From contig NZ_CP036266.1 in the NCBI RefSeq assembly GCF_007744075.1, positions 5,689,748-5,753,747 of the forward strand: a stretch of 64,000 bases of DNA, written 5' to 3'. Below, one piece after another: positions 53,094-63,158 of this stretch. The position numbers were made by a program, and so were the translations under genes. The notes under the pieces were generated by a model that made no database searches, was not told the origin of the DNA, and saw nothing but the letters and a program-made list of their open reading frames with translations. Every line of letters starts with the position of its first letter. Positions within the stretch are counted from its first letter, which is position 1. This DNA is from Gimesia chilikensis. Its GTDB lineage: Bacteria; Planctomycetota; Planctomycetia; Planctomycetales; Planctomycetaceae.

Positions 53094-54461
53094 ATGAGCC
53101 AGGCCGTGGGACAGCAGATTGAAGCTGACTTTTTTGCGAAATTTCCAACCTCTGCACAAGATTACAAGAAAGCATGTGAACTCTTCCCCAGCGGAGTCAC
53201 CCACGACGGACGGTATATGAAACCGTTCCCGATCTACGTGGACCGCGCTCAGGGTGCCCACAAATACGATGTCGATGGGAACGACATCATCGATTATTGG
53301 AGCGGCCACGGTGCGTTGATCCTGGGACACAGCCACCCGGCGATGGTCGAAGCGGTGCAGGCACAGGTCGCGAAAGGAACCCATTTCGGAGCCTGTCACG
53401 AACTCGAACTCGAATGGGGCGAACTGGTCCGCCAACTGGTCCCTTCCTGTGAAATGCTCCGCTTTACCAGCAGCGGTACTGAAGCGACCATGATGGCCCT
53501 GCGTGTCTCACGGATCGCCACCGGTAAGACCAAAGTCATCAAGTTCGCCGGCCACTTCCACGGCTGGCATGATCTGCTCACCCAGGCCTCAGAGCCTCCC
53601 CACGATGACAAAAGCTACTCGATGCCCGGCGTCACAAATGGGGTCTCCGACGAACTGGTCATCATTCGTCCCAATGATCTGGAACTGGTTGAACGTACGA
53701 TCGACGAACATGACCCGGCCTGTATCATTGTGGAAGCGACCGGCAGCCGCTGGGGTGTGGTTCCCCTGGAAGACGGATTCCTGCAGGGACTTCGCCAGCT
53801 GACCGCAGATAAAGGCGTACTGCTGATCATGGATGAAGTCATCAGTGGTTTCCGTGTGGCCCCCGGGGGTATGCAGGAAGTCTGTGGCATTGTACCGGAC
53901 CTGACTTCACTCGCGAAAATCGTTGCCGGTGGTCTGCCGGGAGGTTGTCTGGCAGGACGGGCCGACCTGATGCAGGCGATTGCCTTCGACAACCCCTTCG
54001 GCCAGAAAATGAAACACCCCGGCACCTATAATGCCAACCCGCTCTCCGCCGCCGCCGGGATCGCCGTCCTGAAAGAAGTTGCCACCGGTGAACCCTGTCG
54101 CCAGGCGAATGAAAGTGCAGCGAAGTTGCGCAGGGGTATGAACGAAGTCCTCACCCGCAAGAATGTGAACTGGGCTGTCTACGGCCAGTTCTCAATCATC
54201 AAAGTCTTCCCCGGCTACGACGGCCCGCGGCCGGAAGACGATTCGTTCGTTCCGTATGACAATGACTTTGATAAGCTGGACCGAAAGCATGATGCCCGAC
54301 TGGGGCACGCGTTCCGTTGTGCTCTGCTGCTGAACGGCGTGGACTGGTTCGGCTGGGGAGCGATGACAACCGCTTCGCATACTGACGAAGACATCGATTT
54401 CACAGTCAATGCATTTGAACGTGCTATTGACGCATTGCGGAATGACGGTTTGATCGATTGA
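53094..54461 (+). CDS. class III aminotransferase (glutamate-1-semialdehyde aminomutase-like)
   Basis: A 455-residue PLP enzyme. Landmarks: FPSGVTHDGRYMKPFP, YDVDGNDIIDYWSGHGALILGH, MLRFTSSGTEATMMALRVSR (PLP phosphate-binding), FAGHFHGWHD, LLIMDEVISGFR and the PLP lysine in SLAKIVAGGLPGG. It resembles GSA aminomutase-type proteins, but not decisively HemL; it may act on another omega-amino acid. ATG at 53094. A Mug-type glycosylase gene follows 34 bp later on the same strand. Confidence 0.9.
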   Translation: MSQAVGQQIEADFFAKFPTSAQDYKKACELFPSGVTHDGRYMKPFPIYVDRAQGAHKYDVDGNDIIDYWSGHGALILGHSHPAMVEAVQAQVAKGTHFGACHELELEWGELVRQLVPSCEMLRFTSSGTEATMMALRVSRIATGKTKVIKFAGHFHGWHDLLTQASEPPHDDKSYSMPGVTNGVSDELVIIRPNDLELVERTIDEHDPACIIVEATGSRWGVVPLEDGFLQGLRQLTADKGVLLIMDEVISGFRVAPGGMQEVCGIVPDLTSLAKIVAGGLPGGCLAGRADLMQAIAFDNPFGQKMKHPGTYNANPLSAAAGIAVLKEVATGEPCRQANESAAKLRRGMNEVLTRKNVNWAVYGQFSIIKVFPGYDGPRPEDDSFVPYDNDFDKLDRKHDARLGHAFRCALLLNGVDWFGWGAMTTASHTDEDIDFTVNAFERAIDALRNDGLID

Positions 54462-54495
54462 GGTCCCGCCTGACGCAACAGGGAGTCTGTGTAGC

Positions 54496-55041
54496 ATGGA
54501 AGAAATCTGGAAGCCAACCGCCGAGGAGGTCGAACAGGCCATCCATAAGCAGCTTCCCGATCTGATTGAAGAGGGGCTGAAAGCCCTGTTTGTCGGGACT
54601 AATCCAGGTCTGTATTCAGCCGCGGTCGGGCACCACTTTGCCCGGCCCGGCAACCGCTTCTGGCCTGCAATGCATCGGGGGAAAATCACCGAACGGCTCT
54701 ACTCCCCGTTCGAAGACTATAAACTGCTCAAGCGGGGTGGTGGGCTGACCAACATTGTCAGCAGAGCCTCCAAACGGGCCGACGAACTCTCGAAAGAAGA
54801 GCTCTACGAGGGAGCCCGGATTCTCACGGAAAAAGTCATCAAGTACCGACCGCAGAAGGTCGTCTTTCTGGGGATCACCTCCTACCGTAAAGCGTTTCAG
54901 CAGAAAGATGCGCAGCTCGGACTGCAGAAACGCCAGATCGGGAAAGCCGACGTCTGGGTGCTGCCGAACCCCAGCGGGTTGAACGCCCACTATCAGCTCC
55001 CGGAACTGGGCAAGATCTTCTCGCGGATGTGGCGGAAATAG
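54496..55041 (+). CDS. mug: mismatch-specific DNA glycosylase (Mug-type)
   Basis: A 181-residue protein of the Mug/TDG branch of the uracil-DNA glycosylase superfamily: LFVGTNPGLYSAAVGHHFARPGNRFWPAMH (catalytic Asn in GTNPG) and the second motif VLPNPSGLNAHYQ. It removes uracil or ethenocytosine from G:U mismatches. It may be co-transcribed with the aminotransferase gene. Confidence 0.93.
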   Translation: MEEIWKPTAEEVEQAIHKQLPDLIEEGLKALFVGTNPGLYSAAVGHHFARPGNRFWPAMHRGKITERLYSPFEDYKLLKRGGGLTNIVSRASKRADELSKEELYEGARILTEKVIKYRPQKVVFLGITSYRKAFQQKDAQLGLQKRQIGKADVWVLPNPSGLNAHYQLPELGKIFSRMWRK

Positions 55042-55236
55042 TCCACCCATCTTACCTGTCTTACGATATCGAAAACCTTTTCGATACCAAGTCGTTCTCC
55101 TCTCGGGATTTGGCTGAATCCAGCCGATTTATATCGACGATGAATAACATTAAACCGGTCAGGGAAACTGCGCAGGTATTATCCGTCTGCCTCCCGCTCC
55201 GGTCCGGAACGGTTCCGAATCCCACAGGTCTGTCGC

Positions 55237-55749
55237 ATGCATCGTCAATCGAAATTTCGCTGGCATCGAATCGTACTGCTGCTGCTCACCGCGGCTGTAC
55301 TGAGTCAGCAGGGTTGCGTGCATCGCAAACGGTATAGCCTGTCCAGCTTCTGGATCGACTACAACACCTTGCGGGCTCCGGCGATCTTCTTTCAGAAACG
55401 GGAGCACTTTCCTTACAAGGCGTCCCAGGTCTCTCTGTTTCACTGGCAGTACGGCGTGACACCGGGCCGGAACCTGAAATACGTACGTCCGGATCTCGTA
55501 CGGGAAAATATGCCCGTCTCAGACACCTATGATGGTATCACCCAGGCGGGCATGCTCGTGGAACAGCAACCAGTCATCGAATCCGCGCCGTCGGTAAGTG
55601 CCAATGGTCCCATGTCGATTCCCCCTGCCCCACAGCCTGCTCCCAAATCGAAGCTACCTGCACCGCCTCAACTGAAGCTGCAGCCCAAGCCTGTTCGTAA
55701 GTCGGGGACTACACCCCCGCCTCCCGCACCGGCAGCAGAGAAATCCTGA
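55237..55749 (+). CDS. proline-rich hypothetical lipoprotein
   Basis: A 170-residue exported protein. The N-terminus is a signal sequence (IVLLLLTAAVLSQQGC) ending in a likely lipidated Cys, although the -3 residue is atypical. A conserved middle (YSLSSFWIDYNTLRAPAIFF, LFHWQYGVTPGRN) is followed by a Pro/Ala/Lys-rich tail. It is of a planctomycete type; role unknown. Convergent with the following minus-strand gene with no gap. Confidence 0.68.
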   Translation: MHRQSKFRWHRIVLLLLTAAVLSQQGCVHRKRYSLSSFWIDYNTLRAPAIFFQKREHFPYKASQVSLFHWQYGVTPGRNLKYVRPDLVRENMPVSDTYDGITQAGMLVEQQPVIESAPSVSANGPMSIPPAPQPAPKSKLPAPPQLKLQPKPVRKSGTTPPPPAPAAEKS

Positions 55750-56865
55750 TTACGGCTTCGGTGACTGCACGCGGGGCTCAAAGGCGGTAATCCAGACGAA
55801 GGGTTGCCCGCGTTCGTCGATAACCAGCTTTCGTACCAGCCCGGTTCCGCCGATGGCATCGCGAATCAGAATACCCCAGGTCGTCCGCTTCTTGGAAACG
55901 TTGACTTTGATTTCATCAGCGTCGATCTGTTTCTGCTGAACCTCATAATCGTCGAGCAGCATGGGAATCTCTGAGGCCTTGGACGCGGCTACCAGAACAT
56001 CACGCAGGGGGACATTGCTGAGTTCGACCGGAATCAATTCAAAATAGCGGGGCGCAGTTTTCTGGCGGGACAGTTTCAGTTCCCAGCCAATCGGCCAGGG
56101 AGACTCTGTGGCTTCCCAGGGAGTGATCAGCAGTTCCAGCGAGCCCGAGGGGGTACGTGAGGGATGAAAGGCCAGGCCATACTGTTTGAGGGCAATCGCC
56201 AGTGCCGTCCCTTTGGACAGTTTACTGAGATCAGCTGAAATCGTATCACCGGCGGGTATCTGCGAAAAACGTTTCTGTGCTTCCAGGTCAAAGCGGACTG
56301 GCAGCGAACCCGGGAACTCCAGCTTGCGAACCGCCTGATCCAGGGTCAGGCCCTGGAGGTTTACTGGTGTTGCTTCAGAGAGGGCAGCAAAGACATTTTT
56401 GAACTGTGCATTCGAAAGTCCCCACAGTGGTTTACTGTCAGGCGATCCCTGGGCACCATAGACTCTCAGCTCATTAATCCATTCTTTGAGGCGGGCGACC
56501 TCGTTACGGGCAAACTTGCGTCCAGGAAACTGAATCACACCGTTACGATCCAGAGTACCGGTGACTCTCACCTCCCTTAGAGTCCCCCTCACATTTTCCT
56601 CGACGGATGGTTTATCATCCAGCACGGCACGTCGGGTGCGAATGGAGATTCCCAGATCCCGAAACGTCTGCCCCCATTGCTGGGCATACAGCGCCGAACC
56701 GTCGGCTTCCATTAACAGAGTCACAGTCACGTCCGTCTTCAACGGCGCGCCCTGCGGTTTCTCCTGCTTGGGAAACGTCACCTGGGCGGATACTGTCAAG
56801 ACGCCGATGACCAGGATAGAAAACAGTACTGAAAGAGTGGCAGATTTCTTGATTTGATACTTCAT
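55750..56865 (-). CDS. hypothetical secreted protein with secretin-N-like units
   Basis: A 371-residue protein with signal peptide (SATLSVLFSILVIGVLTVSAQ). No family is certain; two segments (LTLDQAVRKLEFPGSLPVRFD and VPLRDVLVAASKASEIPMLLD) have the look of STN/secretin-N-like alpha-beta units. The ATG at 56865 is preferred because the signal peptide starts there. Possibly an outer-membrane or periplasmic structural protein. Confidence 0.68.
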   Translation of the reverse strand: MKYQIKKSATLSVLFSILVIGVLTVSAQVTFPKQEKPQGAPLKTDVTVTLLMEADGSALYAQQWGQTFRDLGISIRTRRAVLDDKPSVEENVRGTLREVRVTGTLDRNGVIQFPGRKFARNEVARLKEWINELRVYGAQGSPDSKPLWGLSNAQFKNVFAALSEATPVNLQGLTLDQAVRKLEFPGSLPVRFDLEAQKRFSQIPAGDTISADLSKLSKGTALAIALKQYGLAFHPSRTPSGSLELLITPWEATESPWPIGWELKLSRQKTAPRYFELIPVELSNVPLRDVLVAASKASEIPMLLDDYEVQQKQIDADEIKVNVSKKRTTWGILIRDAIGGTGLVRKLVIDERGQPFVWITAFEPRVQSPKP

Positions 56866-57069
56866 ATCTTTTGAGCTGCAATCGAAAGAAACAGGTTCAA
56901 AGAACTGCAACACGAGGCTGCACGAGCATGTGATATAACGATCTCTGGAGTATAGCAGATCATGCGCTGTCTGATGAGACCAAAACAGCCAGTGGCTACA
57001 ATTCCCCCGTGGTTCTGATATCCTTGAACTATCCAGACATACCTGACAATTCGAAGTAGAGAGACAATC

Positions 57070-57618
57070 ATGGAATGGGTCACACGAGCAGATTTTATTG
57101 ATCGGCTGGAGCGGAACCTGATCTCATATGGGATCAGGCAGGATGTCATTCTGTTTTATCCCGTTGCCAGATTGACCGACGCCCTTCCCCTGCCCCCGGA
57201 TACAACAGGCACCCCCATCGCCTATCCACACCCAAATCTCAACTGGTATTGTGTCTGTGATCATCAGGGATTTGTGTTGACTGTGAGTTCCGGGATGCAG
57301 GACTCGGATAATGTCTTTATTGAGACCGACTTTACTGAGCCGGAAAGTAGTTCTGCAGACTGGAAAGTCATCTCAGCAATAGCCCCCCTGGTCCGGTTTC
57401 TGGATGCCCGCTTTGGTTTAATCGAAAGCCGATGTGCTTACCGGAAAACGGGCCAATACTACGCCATGACAACCGACAGTCAACATGGAACTTATTACGT
57501 CTACGAAGCCGAAACAGAAGCGGAAGCATCGCAAGCCTGTGAAGCCTTGAGACAGGCACAGCCCAACGCGGAGTATTTCGTTCTATCGAAGGATGAATTC
57601 AATAAATCCTGTAAATAA
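57070..57618 (+). CDS. hypothetical protein
   Basis: A 182-residue acidic soluble protein without a recognised domain. Segments: MEWVTRADFIDRLERNLISY, NWYCVCDHQGFVLTVSSG, FLDARFGLIESRCAYRKTGQ. No signal peptide. GC is lower than in neighbours, which might mark acquired DNA. ATG at 57070. Confidence 0.62.
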   Translation: MEWVTRADFIDRLERNLISYGIRQDVILFYPVARLTDALPLPPDTTGTPIAYPHPNLNWYCVCDHQGFVLTVSSGMQDSDNVFIETDFTEPESSSADWKVISAIAPLVRFLDARFGLIESRCAYRKTGQYYAMTTDSQHGTYYVYEAETEAEASQACEALRQAQPNAEYFVLSKDEFNKSCK

Positions 57619-57788
57619 ACACGGAAGAGAACTCCATCGTCGGCCCCCATTACAACAAAATTGAAATCGGTTTCAGTAATCAGTTTCAGTCCTGTTATAA
57701 TTGTCTGCTTGGGAACTCTTTTTTTCTTCCCAATTTCACGCTTCAACATCGCCCTCATTCATCATGCTTATTTTCTGGAGGTGTGAAG

Positions 57789-58916
57789 ATGAAACCCAAA
57801 CTGCTTGCAGCGGGGTCACTTTTATGTGTCGTCGCCATCGGCGGCCTGCTACTCATAAAATCGGACCCACAGCCGGTCACCAAATCCAAACCACTGGCGA
57901 AGCCGGGCATCCCGAAATTTCCAGGTCTGGGTTTGCGTATCAGCAGGGATCTGAAGCAAAAATCCCTACGGGTGACAGGCCGAGGAACGAAACGGGGGCA
58001 ATCGATCATCCAGACTTCCCGTATCAATGAAGACGTATTCGAGTGGATCGTCGAGCAGCAGCCACACAAACTACATCTCGAAATTGCTTACCTGGATGAA
58101 AACGCTGCCGTGAAGCTGGAGCAGTTGAAGACACTGGAAGAAATTACGTTAATCAATACGAATGCCGGAGAGCAAACCGTCTTCCACCTGTTAAAACTCC
58201 CCGCACTGCGGAGGGTCACGTTTCGGAACTGCGGTATTACGGACCGCTCTATTTTTCTATTCGCTCAGATGCAGAATCTGGAGAATTTGAACCTGGAAAA
58301 AAACCGGTTTCTCCCTTTGACAGCAGGCAAAAGCTTAAGAAAACTGTTACCTCAAACAAACGTAGATTCGACAATCAGTCTCTTAGATTTACCAGTTCAG
58401 TTCGTCAGCCTGTCTGACAATCAGAATTCAGTGGAACAGGACCTGGAATTAGATGATGCCGGTTCCGGTATTTTCATTGGACTACATCAGCATGGCACGC
58501 GGCTAATCCTGATGGGCGACGGCGTCTCTATGAGTGGATCGAGTTCGCGCACCTCCCGGATCAATCGGGAGCTGTTCTCCTGGATCGCTTCCCAGAAACA
58601 ATTAAAACGCATCTATGTGGAAATGGCCTGCTTCGAAGCTGAGGATACAGCTCTACTGACTTCACTCCCTGCACTGGAAGAGATTATCTTTGTCGGCACT
58701 AATATCGAAGATGAGACGATTCAGCAACTGGCCAGCATTTCTTCCCTGAAAAATATCACGATCAAGTGGGGAAATATTACCGACCATTCCATCTCCAGTT
58801 TCAACAGGATGCAGAACCTGAAATTTCTGGCGTTGGATCGAACTCCGTTTTTCCCGCTGAACGCAGTCGCCAAACTAAAAAAAACTTTACCAGACACTCA
58901 GTTGTACATTTTTTAG
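57789..58916 (+). CDS. exported leucine-rich protein with internal duplication
   Basis: A 375-residue protein with an N-terminal signal/anchor (LLAAGSLLCVVAIGGLLLI). The rest contains two homologous halves of about 150 residues; both carry SRINxxxFxWI, then LExITLxxTN-like leucine-rich units, then MQNLExLxLxxxxFxPL. This is an internal gene duplication. GGAGGT lies 7 nt before ATG 57789. Function is unknown; LRR surfaces bind proteins. Confidence 0.75.
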   Translation: MKPKLLAAGSLLCVVAIGGLLLIKSDPQPVTKSKPLAKPGIPKFPGLGLRISRDLKQKSLRVTGRGTKRGQSIIQTSRINEDVFEWIVEQQPHKLHLEIAYLDENAAVKLEQLKTLEEITLINTNAGEQTVFHLLKLPALRRVTFRNCGITDRSIFLFAQMQNLENLNLEKNRFLPLTAGKSLRKLLPQTNVDSTISLLDLPVQFVSLSDNQNSVEQDLELDDAGSGIFIGLHQHGTRLILMGDGVSMSGSSSRTSRINRELFSWIASQKQLKRIYVEMACFEAEDTALLTSLPALEEIIFVGTNIEDETIQQLASISSLKNITIKWGNITDHSISSFNRMQNLKFLALDRTPFFPLNAVAKLKKTLPDTQLYIF

Positions 58917-58923
58917 CATGCCA

Positions 58924-58961
58924 CAAAAAAATCCCCCGGACCATTATTGATCCGGGGGACG
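58924..58961 (-). terminator. intrinsic terminator for the coiled-coil lipoprotein gene
   Basis: On the minus strand, TCCCCCGGATC and a pairing GGTCCGGGGGA form a strong GC-rich stem (core CCCCCGGA/TCCGGGGG) followed by TTTTTTT. It lies about 110 bp downstream of the minus-strand lipoprotein stop. Confidence 0.88.
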
Positions 58962-59072
58962 GGAGGTCGTGTCAGTCAGGCTGCACCAGTGGTTCAACGT
59001 TTCTGACATTGACAGGCAGTCAGTGCCGACTCATTAAGCCAGCCCTCGTGCCTAAAGTCTAAAGGACCAGGA

Positions 59073-59762
59073 CTAGGCGTCGATCAGACTTTCAACTTTC
59101 TTTAATTCTTCCTGTGCTTCCTTGAGACGCTTTTCAGCTTCAGTAACATCTTCCTGCTGTGCCTTCAGCGATTCCTGAGCGCCATTCAGATCATCCTGGG
59201 CATCGGCCTTTTCTTTATCGCTGGCCGATTCCAGTTTCTGCTTCGCTTCAGCAACCTGCTTTTCCGCTTCCACAACATCTTTCTTTTCCTGGCTGATGGT
59301 TTTCTGAATCGCAGCGATGCGTTCGTTGGCGTTTTTCAGAGCATCGACTTTGGTCTGAGCAAGATTCTTACGTGCTTCGGCAACACGTTCGTCAGCTTCT
59401 TTCTTTGCTTCCTGAACGTCCTGCTTGGCTGCCATCTGTGCTGCTGCCAGAGCTTTATCCAGCTCACGTTTGGCCTTTTCTACATCGTGCCGTTCTTCAC
59501 TGATCTCTTCGGGATCTTCCCCTTCGCGCTGAGCTTCTTCCAGCTCTTTCATTTCTTCCTGGATCTGTTCAGTGCCGACACGGCGGGTTTCGTGGACGCG
59601 TTCTTCCGCATCCTGTTTGGCTTCCGCAACCTGCTGCTGACCTTCCTGTTTCGCCTTATCGATTTCCTTACGGGCTTCTTCGATCGATTCGGAATTGGTC
59701 TGGCAACCGACGAGAACCAGAGCGGCCAGTGCTGTTGCAGAACTGAGTTTCATTAAAGACAT
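59073..59762 (-). CDS. coiled-coil lipoprotein
   Basis: A 229-residue protein with lipoprotein signal (ATALAALVLVGC, Cys 20 lipidated) and an almost continuous coiled coil rich in Ala, Glu, Lys and Gln from residue 25 to the end. It is probably anchored in the outer or cytoplasmic membrane and spans the periplasm. The ATG at 59762 is chosen because GGAG lies at suitable spacing; ATG 59753 is an alternative. Role unknown. Confidence 0.8.
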   Translation of the reverse strand: MSLMKLSSATALAALVLVGCQTNSESIEEARKEIDKAKQEGQQQVAEAKQDAEERVHETRRVGTEQIQEEMKELEEAQREGEDPEEISEERHDVEKAKRELDKALAAAQMAAKQDVQEAKKEADERVAEARKNLAQTKVDALKNANERIAAIQKTISQEKKDVVEAEKQVAEAKQKLESASDKEKADAQDDLNGAQESLKAQQEDVTEAEKRLKEAQEELKKVESLIDA

Positions 59763-60212
59763 GATTTTCTCCTGTGCTTTCCTTAGTGCGGACCCTGTCC
59801 TCACTGACGTCTGAGCGGGCCACTTATGAGCAAATTGACTTCACTGTAATCTGATGTATCTTCAGGTCGCTCCCTCGCTCGTCAGCAATCTGCTTGAGGA
59901 AGCCTGCATTGTCTGAAATGGAAAAGCAGTTTCCGTGCCAGTCATACAGGTTGTACGAAATGCAGGTGTTTTCTCAGCTTAATGCGTGTCGGATAGATTT
60001 TCGGCAGGGCAGAAACAGACCCCGGGCTGAACGCCGGGCAGACAGTCAGATCGCTGATCGCGCAATATCATGGATGGGATCAACGTTGGTTGATAAGTAA
60101 GCACGAATTAGAGAGCGTTTCCTGGACTCATTTTATTTTGCCCAGTTACGATGTCGCTTTAGTTGGATTTAGCCGACATCTCATGCTGATATCCACCGAA
60201 TGGCCATCATAG
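59763..60212. other. 450-bp intergenic region
   Basis: Flanked by the coiled-coil lipoprotein gene start and the end of the hypothetical minus-strand gene. The short plus-strand frame at 59894-60100 has no family features or ribosome-binding site and is not accepted as coding. It should hold the lipoprotein gene promoter. Confidence 0.4.
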
Positions 60213-60581
60213 TCAAAAAATAAAGAAGACCGGTTTTTGATTTTTAATGGCTTTCTCCAGCAATTCTCTGAATGACTTAAAAAAGATCTTAAGCGAAGGA
60301 GAACTCACATTTTGATACTCTTGATCTATCAGCCTAACGATTAAATACAGCTGATCTGGTTCAATCACTTCTTCTTCGTAATCATCAATCATGGAATCAC
60401 AAAGTCTATTGATTTTATGAAACACTTTCAAATCCCAAAGCCCAGAATAATCATCATCGTTATTCAACGAAATGAAATTGAGAAGAAGTGGATCATCAGG
60501 ATACCTGGATCGTAATTGATCCTCGGCCTCTTGATTACAAGGTGAAAATATGCCTCTTCGACAATACTCGGTGAGTTGCAT
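60213..60581 (-). CDS. small acidic hypothetical protein
   Basis: A 122-residue protein, very acidic in the middle (NNDDDYSGLWD, DDYEEEVIEPDQL) and helical at the end. It lies in DNA noticeably more AT-rich than its neighbours. It is not a known family; its size, acidity and isolated position are like those of orphan immunity proteins, but no toxin gene is beside it. Confidence 0.55.
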   Translation of the reverse strand: MQLTEYCRRGIFSPCNQEAEDQLRSRYPDDPLLLNFISLNNDDDYSGLWDLKVFHKINRLCDSMIDDYEEEVIEPDQLYLIVRLIDQEYQNVSSPSLKIFFKSFRELLEKAIKNQKPVFFIF

Positions 60582-60644
60582 TTGAATGATTCCCGAAATT
60601 GTCCCCTGAAGCTAATGTCTTCAATGGCTCTGAACTGATCCCTT

Positions 60645-61820
60645 TCAATACAGATGCCGCTTCAACAGATCCAGGGGGTAGATCGTATCGCGCCAGCGGA
60701 CGCCTCCGTTTTTCAGCGTGATCCAGGCGGAACGCCAGAAGGCAAACGTGAGTGCCAGCGAGGCGTAGAGTAGAAACGGGGTGATTGCCAGTCCGGACGA
60801 AAAGATCCAGCCCAGCAGCCCGTAAGTCAGGTGCAGCAACATGAGTGTCGCCAGAAAGCCGACCGTCTCTGCCAGGGGAAACAGGAAGGGCATCACGAAC
60901 GGTACCAGAAAAAAGAGAACGTACAGCGTTGTGACAAAACAAAGTCTGCGAACCGAATAGTAGAGCGAGGCAAAGGCGTTCTTTTCAATTCCGGTGATCA
61001 CTGCCCAGGCTGAGGGCTGCCAGCGGACCTGGAGTTCGTCAATGCCCAGATAGACATCCTGATGATAACCACTCTGCTTGATCAGCTTTCCCAGCTTGAT
61101 GTCATCCAGTACGTCGAGCCGAATCGTTTCCAAACCGCCTGTCGCCTGATAGGCCGATCGCTTCAGCAGATTGAAAGCACCGATACCCACATAAGCATGT
61201 TTCCAGCGAGTCGGGATCAGCCAGAAAAATGTTCCCGAGGCAAGCAGGAAGCCGAAGTAAGTGACGAAGGCCCGCTCGAACAGGCCTCCCCGTGCCAGTC
61301 GGGGGAGCAGCGCCAGATGATCGAGCTGCTGACTCACAAAAATTCGGGTCGCATGCGTAATAGCCTGCGGCGAAAAGATAATATCCCCATCGGTAAACAG
61401 CAGCAGTTCTCCGGTAGCCTGTTGGGCCGCCTGGTGCATCGCATGGGATTTCCCCAGCCAGTCAGCCGGCAGTTCTTCGATGTGCAGGACCTGCATCTGG
61501 ACCCGGTTCTCTGCCGCAGCCTGTGCAGCGATCCGCTCCATCATTGCACCGGTCTCATCGGTAGAGCGATCATTGACCGCGATGATTTCGAGATTGGGAT
61601 AGTCAGAGGCCAGCAGGGAATTCAGGTTCACTTCGATTGTCGCTGCTTCATCCTTTGCGGGCACTATCACTGAAATCCGCGGCCACTGGTCAGGAATCGC
61701 GGTCCGGTTCACACAGCGGGAGATCTGTTTCTGCAGCATTGTCACCAGTGATGGTCCCAGCAGAACAAGCCAGAAGACAAGCGTCGCATAGCCCCAGATG
61801 GTGATCAGCGTGGCGGTCAT
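60645..61820 (-). CDS. GT2-family membrane glycosyltransferase
   Basis: A 391-residue protein: an N-terminal helix, a GT-A catalytic domain (RISVIVPAKDEAATIEVNL, IIAVNDRSTDETG, LLFTDGDIIFSP, RLDVLDDIKLGKL), and three or four C-terminal helices. It resembles HpnB/CrtQ-type glycosyltransferases acting on membrane lipids (hopanoid or carotenoid); the exact acceptor is unknown. It lies just downstream of the L-2-hydroxyglutarate oxidase gene (15 bp gap). Confidence 0.88.
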   Translation of the reverse strand: MTATLITIWGYATLVFWLVLLGPSLVTMLQKQISRCVNRTAIPDQWPRISVIVPAKDEAATIEVNLNSLLASDYPNLEIIAVNDRSTDETGAMMERIAAQAAAENRVQMQVLHIEELPADWLGKSHAMHQAAQQATGELLLFTDGDIIFSPQAITHATRIFVSQQLDHLALLPRLARGGLFERAFVTYFGFLLASGTFFWLIPTRWKHAYVGIGAFNLLKRSAYQATGGLETIRLDVLDDIKLGKLIKQSGYHQDVYLGIDELQVRWQPSAWAVITGIEKNAFASLYYSVRRLCFVTTLYVLFFLVPFVMPFLFPLAETVGFLATLMLLHLTYGLLGWIFSSGLAITPFLLYASLALTFAFWRSAWITLKNGGVRWRDTIYPLDLLKRHLY

Positions 61821-61835
61821 CGCGGGAACTTTCCG

Positions 61836-63035
61836 TTATTGAATCCGGGGGGCGAGCAGATCAACAATCGACTGACCGATGCGGAGCGAAGATGTCGCTG
61901 CCGGCGAGGGGGCGTTTAACACATTGATCATGCGATCGGATTCGTCGATCAGAAAATCGTCGACCAGCGATCCATCGGGGCCGAGTGCCTGCGCCCGCAC
62001 ACCCGCTGGAGCAGCGACCAGATGCTCGGACCGGATCTCGGGGATCAACCGCTGCAGCGCTTCGACAAACGCAGGCTTGCTGAAGGAACGCCACATTTCG
62101 CCCAGACCTGTCTTCCAGTATTTGCAGGCCATCTTGAGAAAGCCGGGATAGGTGGCTGCTTCCAGCAGGTCACGCAGATTGATGTTTGATTTCGTATACC
62201 CCTCACGGGCGAAGGCCCAGACGGCATTCGGACCACATTCCACGCCGCCATGAATCATTCGGGTAAAGTGTACTCCCAGAAAGGGGAACTCCGGATTGGG
62301 GACCGGATAGATCAGTGATTTGCACAGGTGCTCCGCTTCCGGCTTGAGTTCATAGTACTCCCCCCGGAACGGGACAATCTTAGAATCGGGATGGGCGCCC
62401 CCCAGTCGGGCTACCCGGTCGCTGAACAGTCCGCCACAGTTGATGACCTGTTTCGCGGTAAAGTCACCGGCTCTGGTCTGCAGGGTAATGCCATCCGCAT
62501 GATGCTTGATCCCGACGACCTCCGCACCGGTCTGGATCAGATGTCCCTTTTCCTGAATTCGCTCACCCAGCCGGACCGCCACCTGCCTGTAATCGACAAT
62601 GCCTGTTTCGGGAACATGAATCCCACGGATGCCTGCCACATGCGGTTCGTATTCTTTGAGCCGGGCCTCGTCGATCATTTCACAGACGACCCCGTTCTGC
62701 TGTCCCCGCTCAAAAATATTGTCCAGGGCACCGAACTCGCTTTCGTCGACAGCCACGATCACTTTGCCGCACTCGTCCCAGGGAATCTCCTCGGCAGTGC
62801 AGAAGGCTTTCATCGCTTTGATGCCTTCGCGGCAGTTGATAGCACGCAGCGAACCAGGCTTGTAATAGATTCCCGAATGCAGGACCCCGGAGTTATGTCC
62901 TGTCTGATGCAGGGCCAGTTCGTTCTCTTTTTCGAGGATCAACACAGAGGTCTGGGGAAAGCGTTGCGTGATCTGCCAGCCGGTCGCCAGCCCGACGATA
63001 CCCCCACCAATTATTGCGACATCTGCATTTTTCAT
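61836..63035 (-). CDS. lhgO: L-2-hydroxyglutarate oxidase/dehydrogenase
   Basis: A 399-residue FAD enzyme of the DAO family: N-terminal Rossmann motif [48 protein letters not shown] and the closing [13 protein letters not shown]. It oxidises L-2-hydroxyglutarate to 2-oxoglutarate. It is probably co-transcribed with the glycosyltransferase gene (15 bp). Confidence 0.93.
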   Translation of the reverse strand: MKNADVAIIGGGIVGLATGWQITQRFPQTSVLILEKENELALHQTGHNSGVLHSGIYYKPGSLRAINCREGIKAMKAFCTAEEIPWDECGKVIVAVDESEFGALDNIFERGQQNGVVCEMIDEARLKEYEPHVAGIRGIHVPETGIVDYRQVAVRLGERIQEKGHLIQTGAEVVGIKHHADGITLQTRAGDFTAKQVINCGGLFSDRVARLGGAHPDSKIVPFRGEYYELKPEAEHLCKSLIYPVPNPEFPFLGVHFTRMIHGGVECGPNAVWAFAREGYTKSNINLRDLLEAATYPGFLKMACKYWKTGLGEMWRSFSKPAFVEALQRLIPEIRSEHLVAAPAGVRAQALGPDGSLVDDFLIDESDRMINVLNAPSPAATSSLRIGQSIVDLLAPRIQ

Positions 63036-63158
63036 GGATGACTTCTATACTCAAATGGTTGCCGGCAACATATACTCGGAATTCGATAATTAGATCACTG
63101 AATCTCTCTCACCTTCATGTTTATCATAACTTAGCAGGATCGGGGTTACAGGAAAACA

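Noticed and set aside
59894-60100. Plus-strand frame of 68 codons in the intergenic region
   Set aside because: Lacks a start signal, homology marks and coding-like composition.
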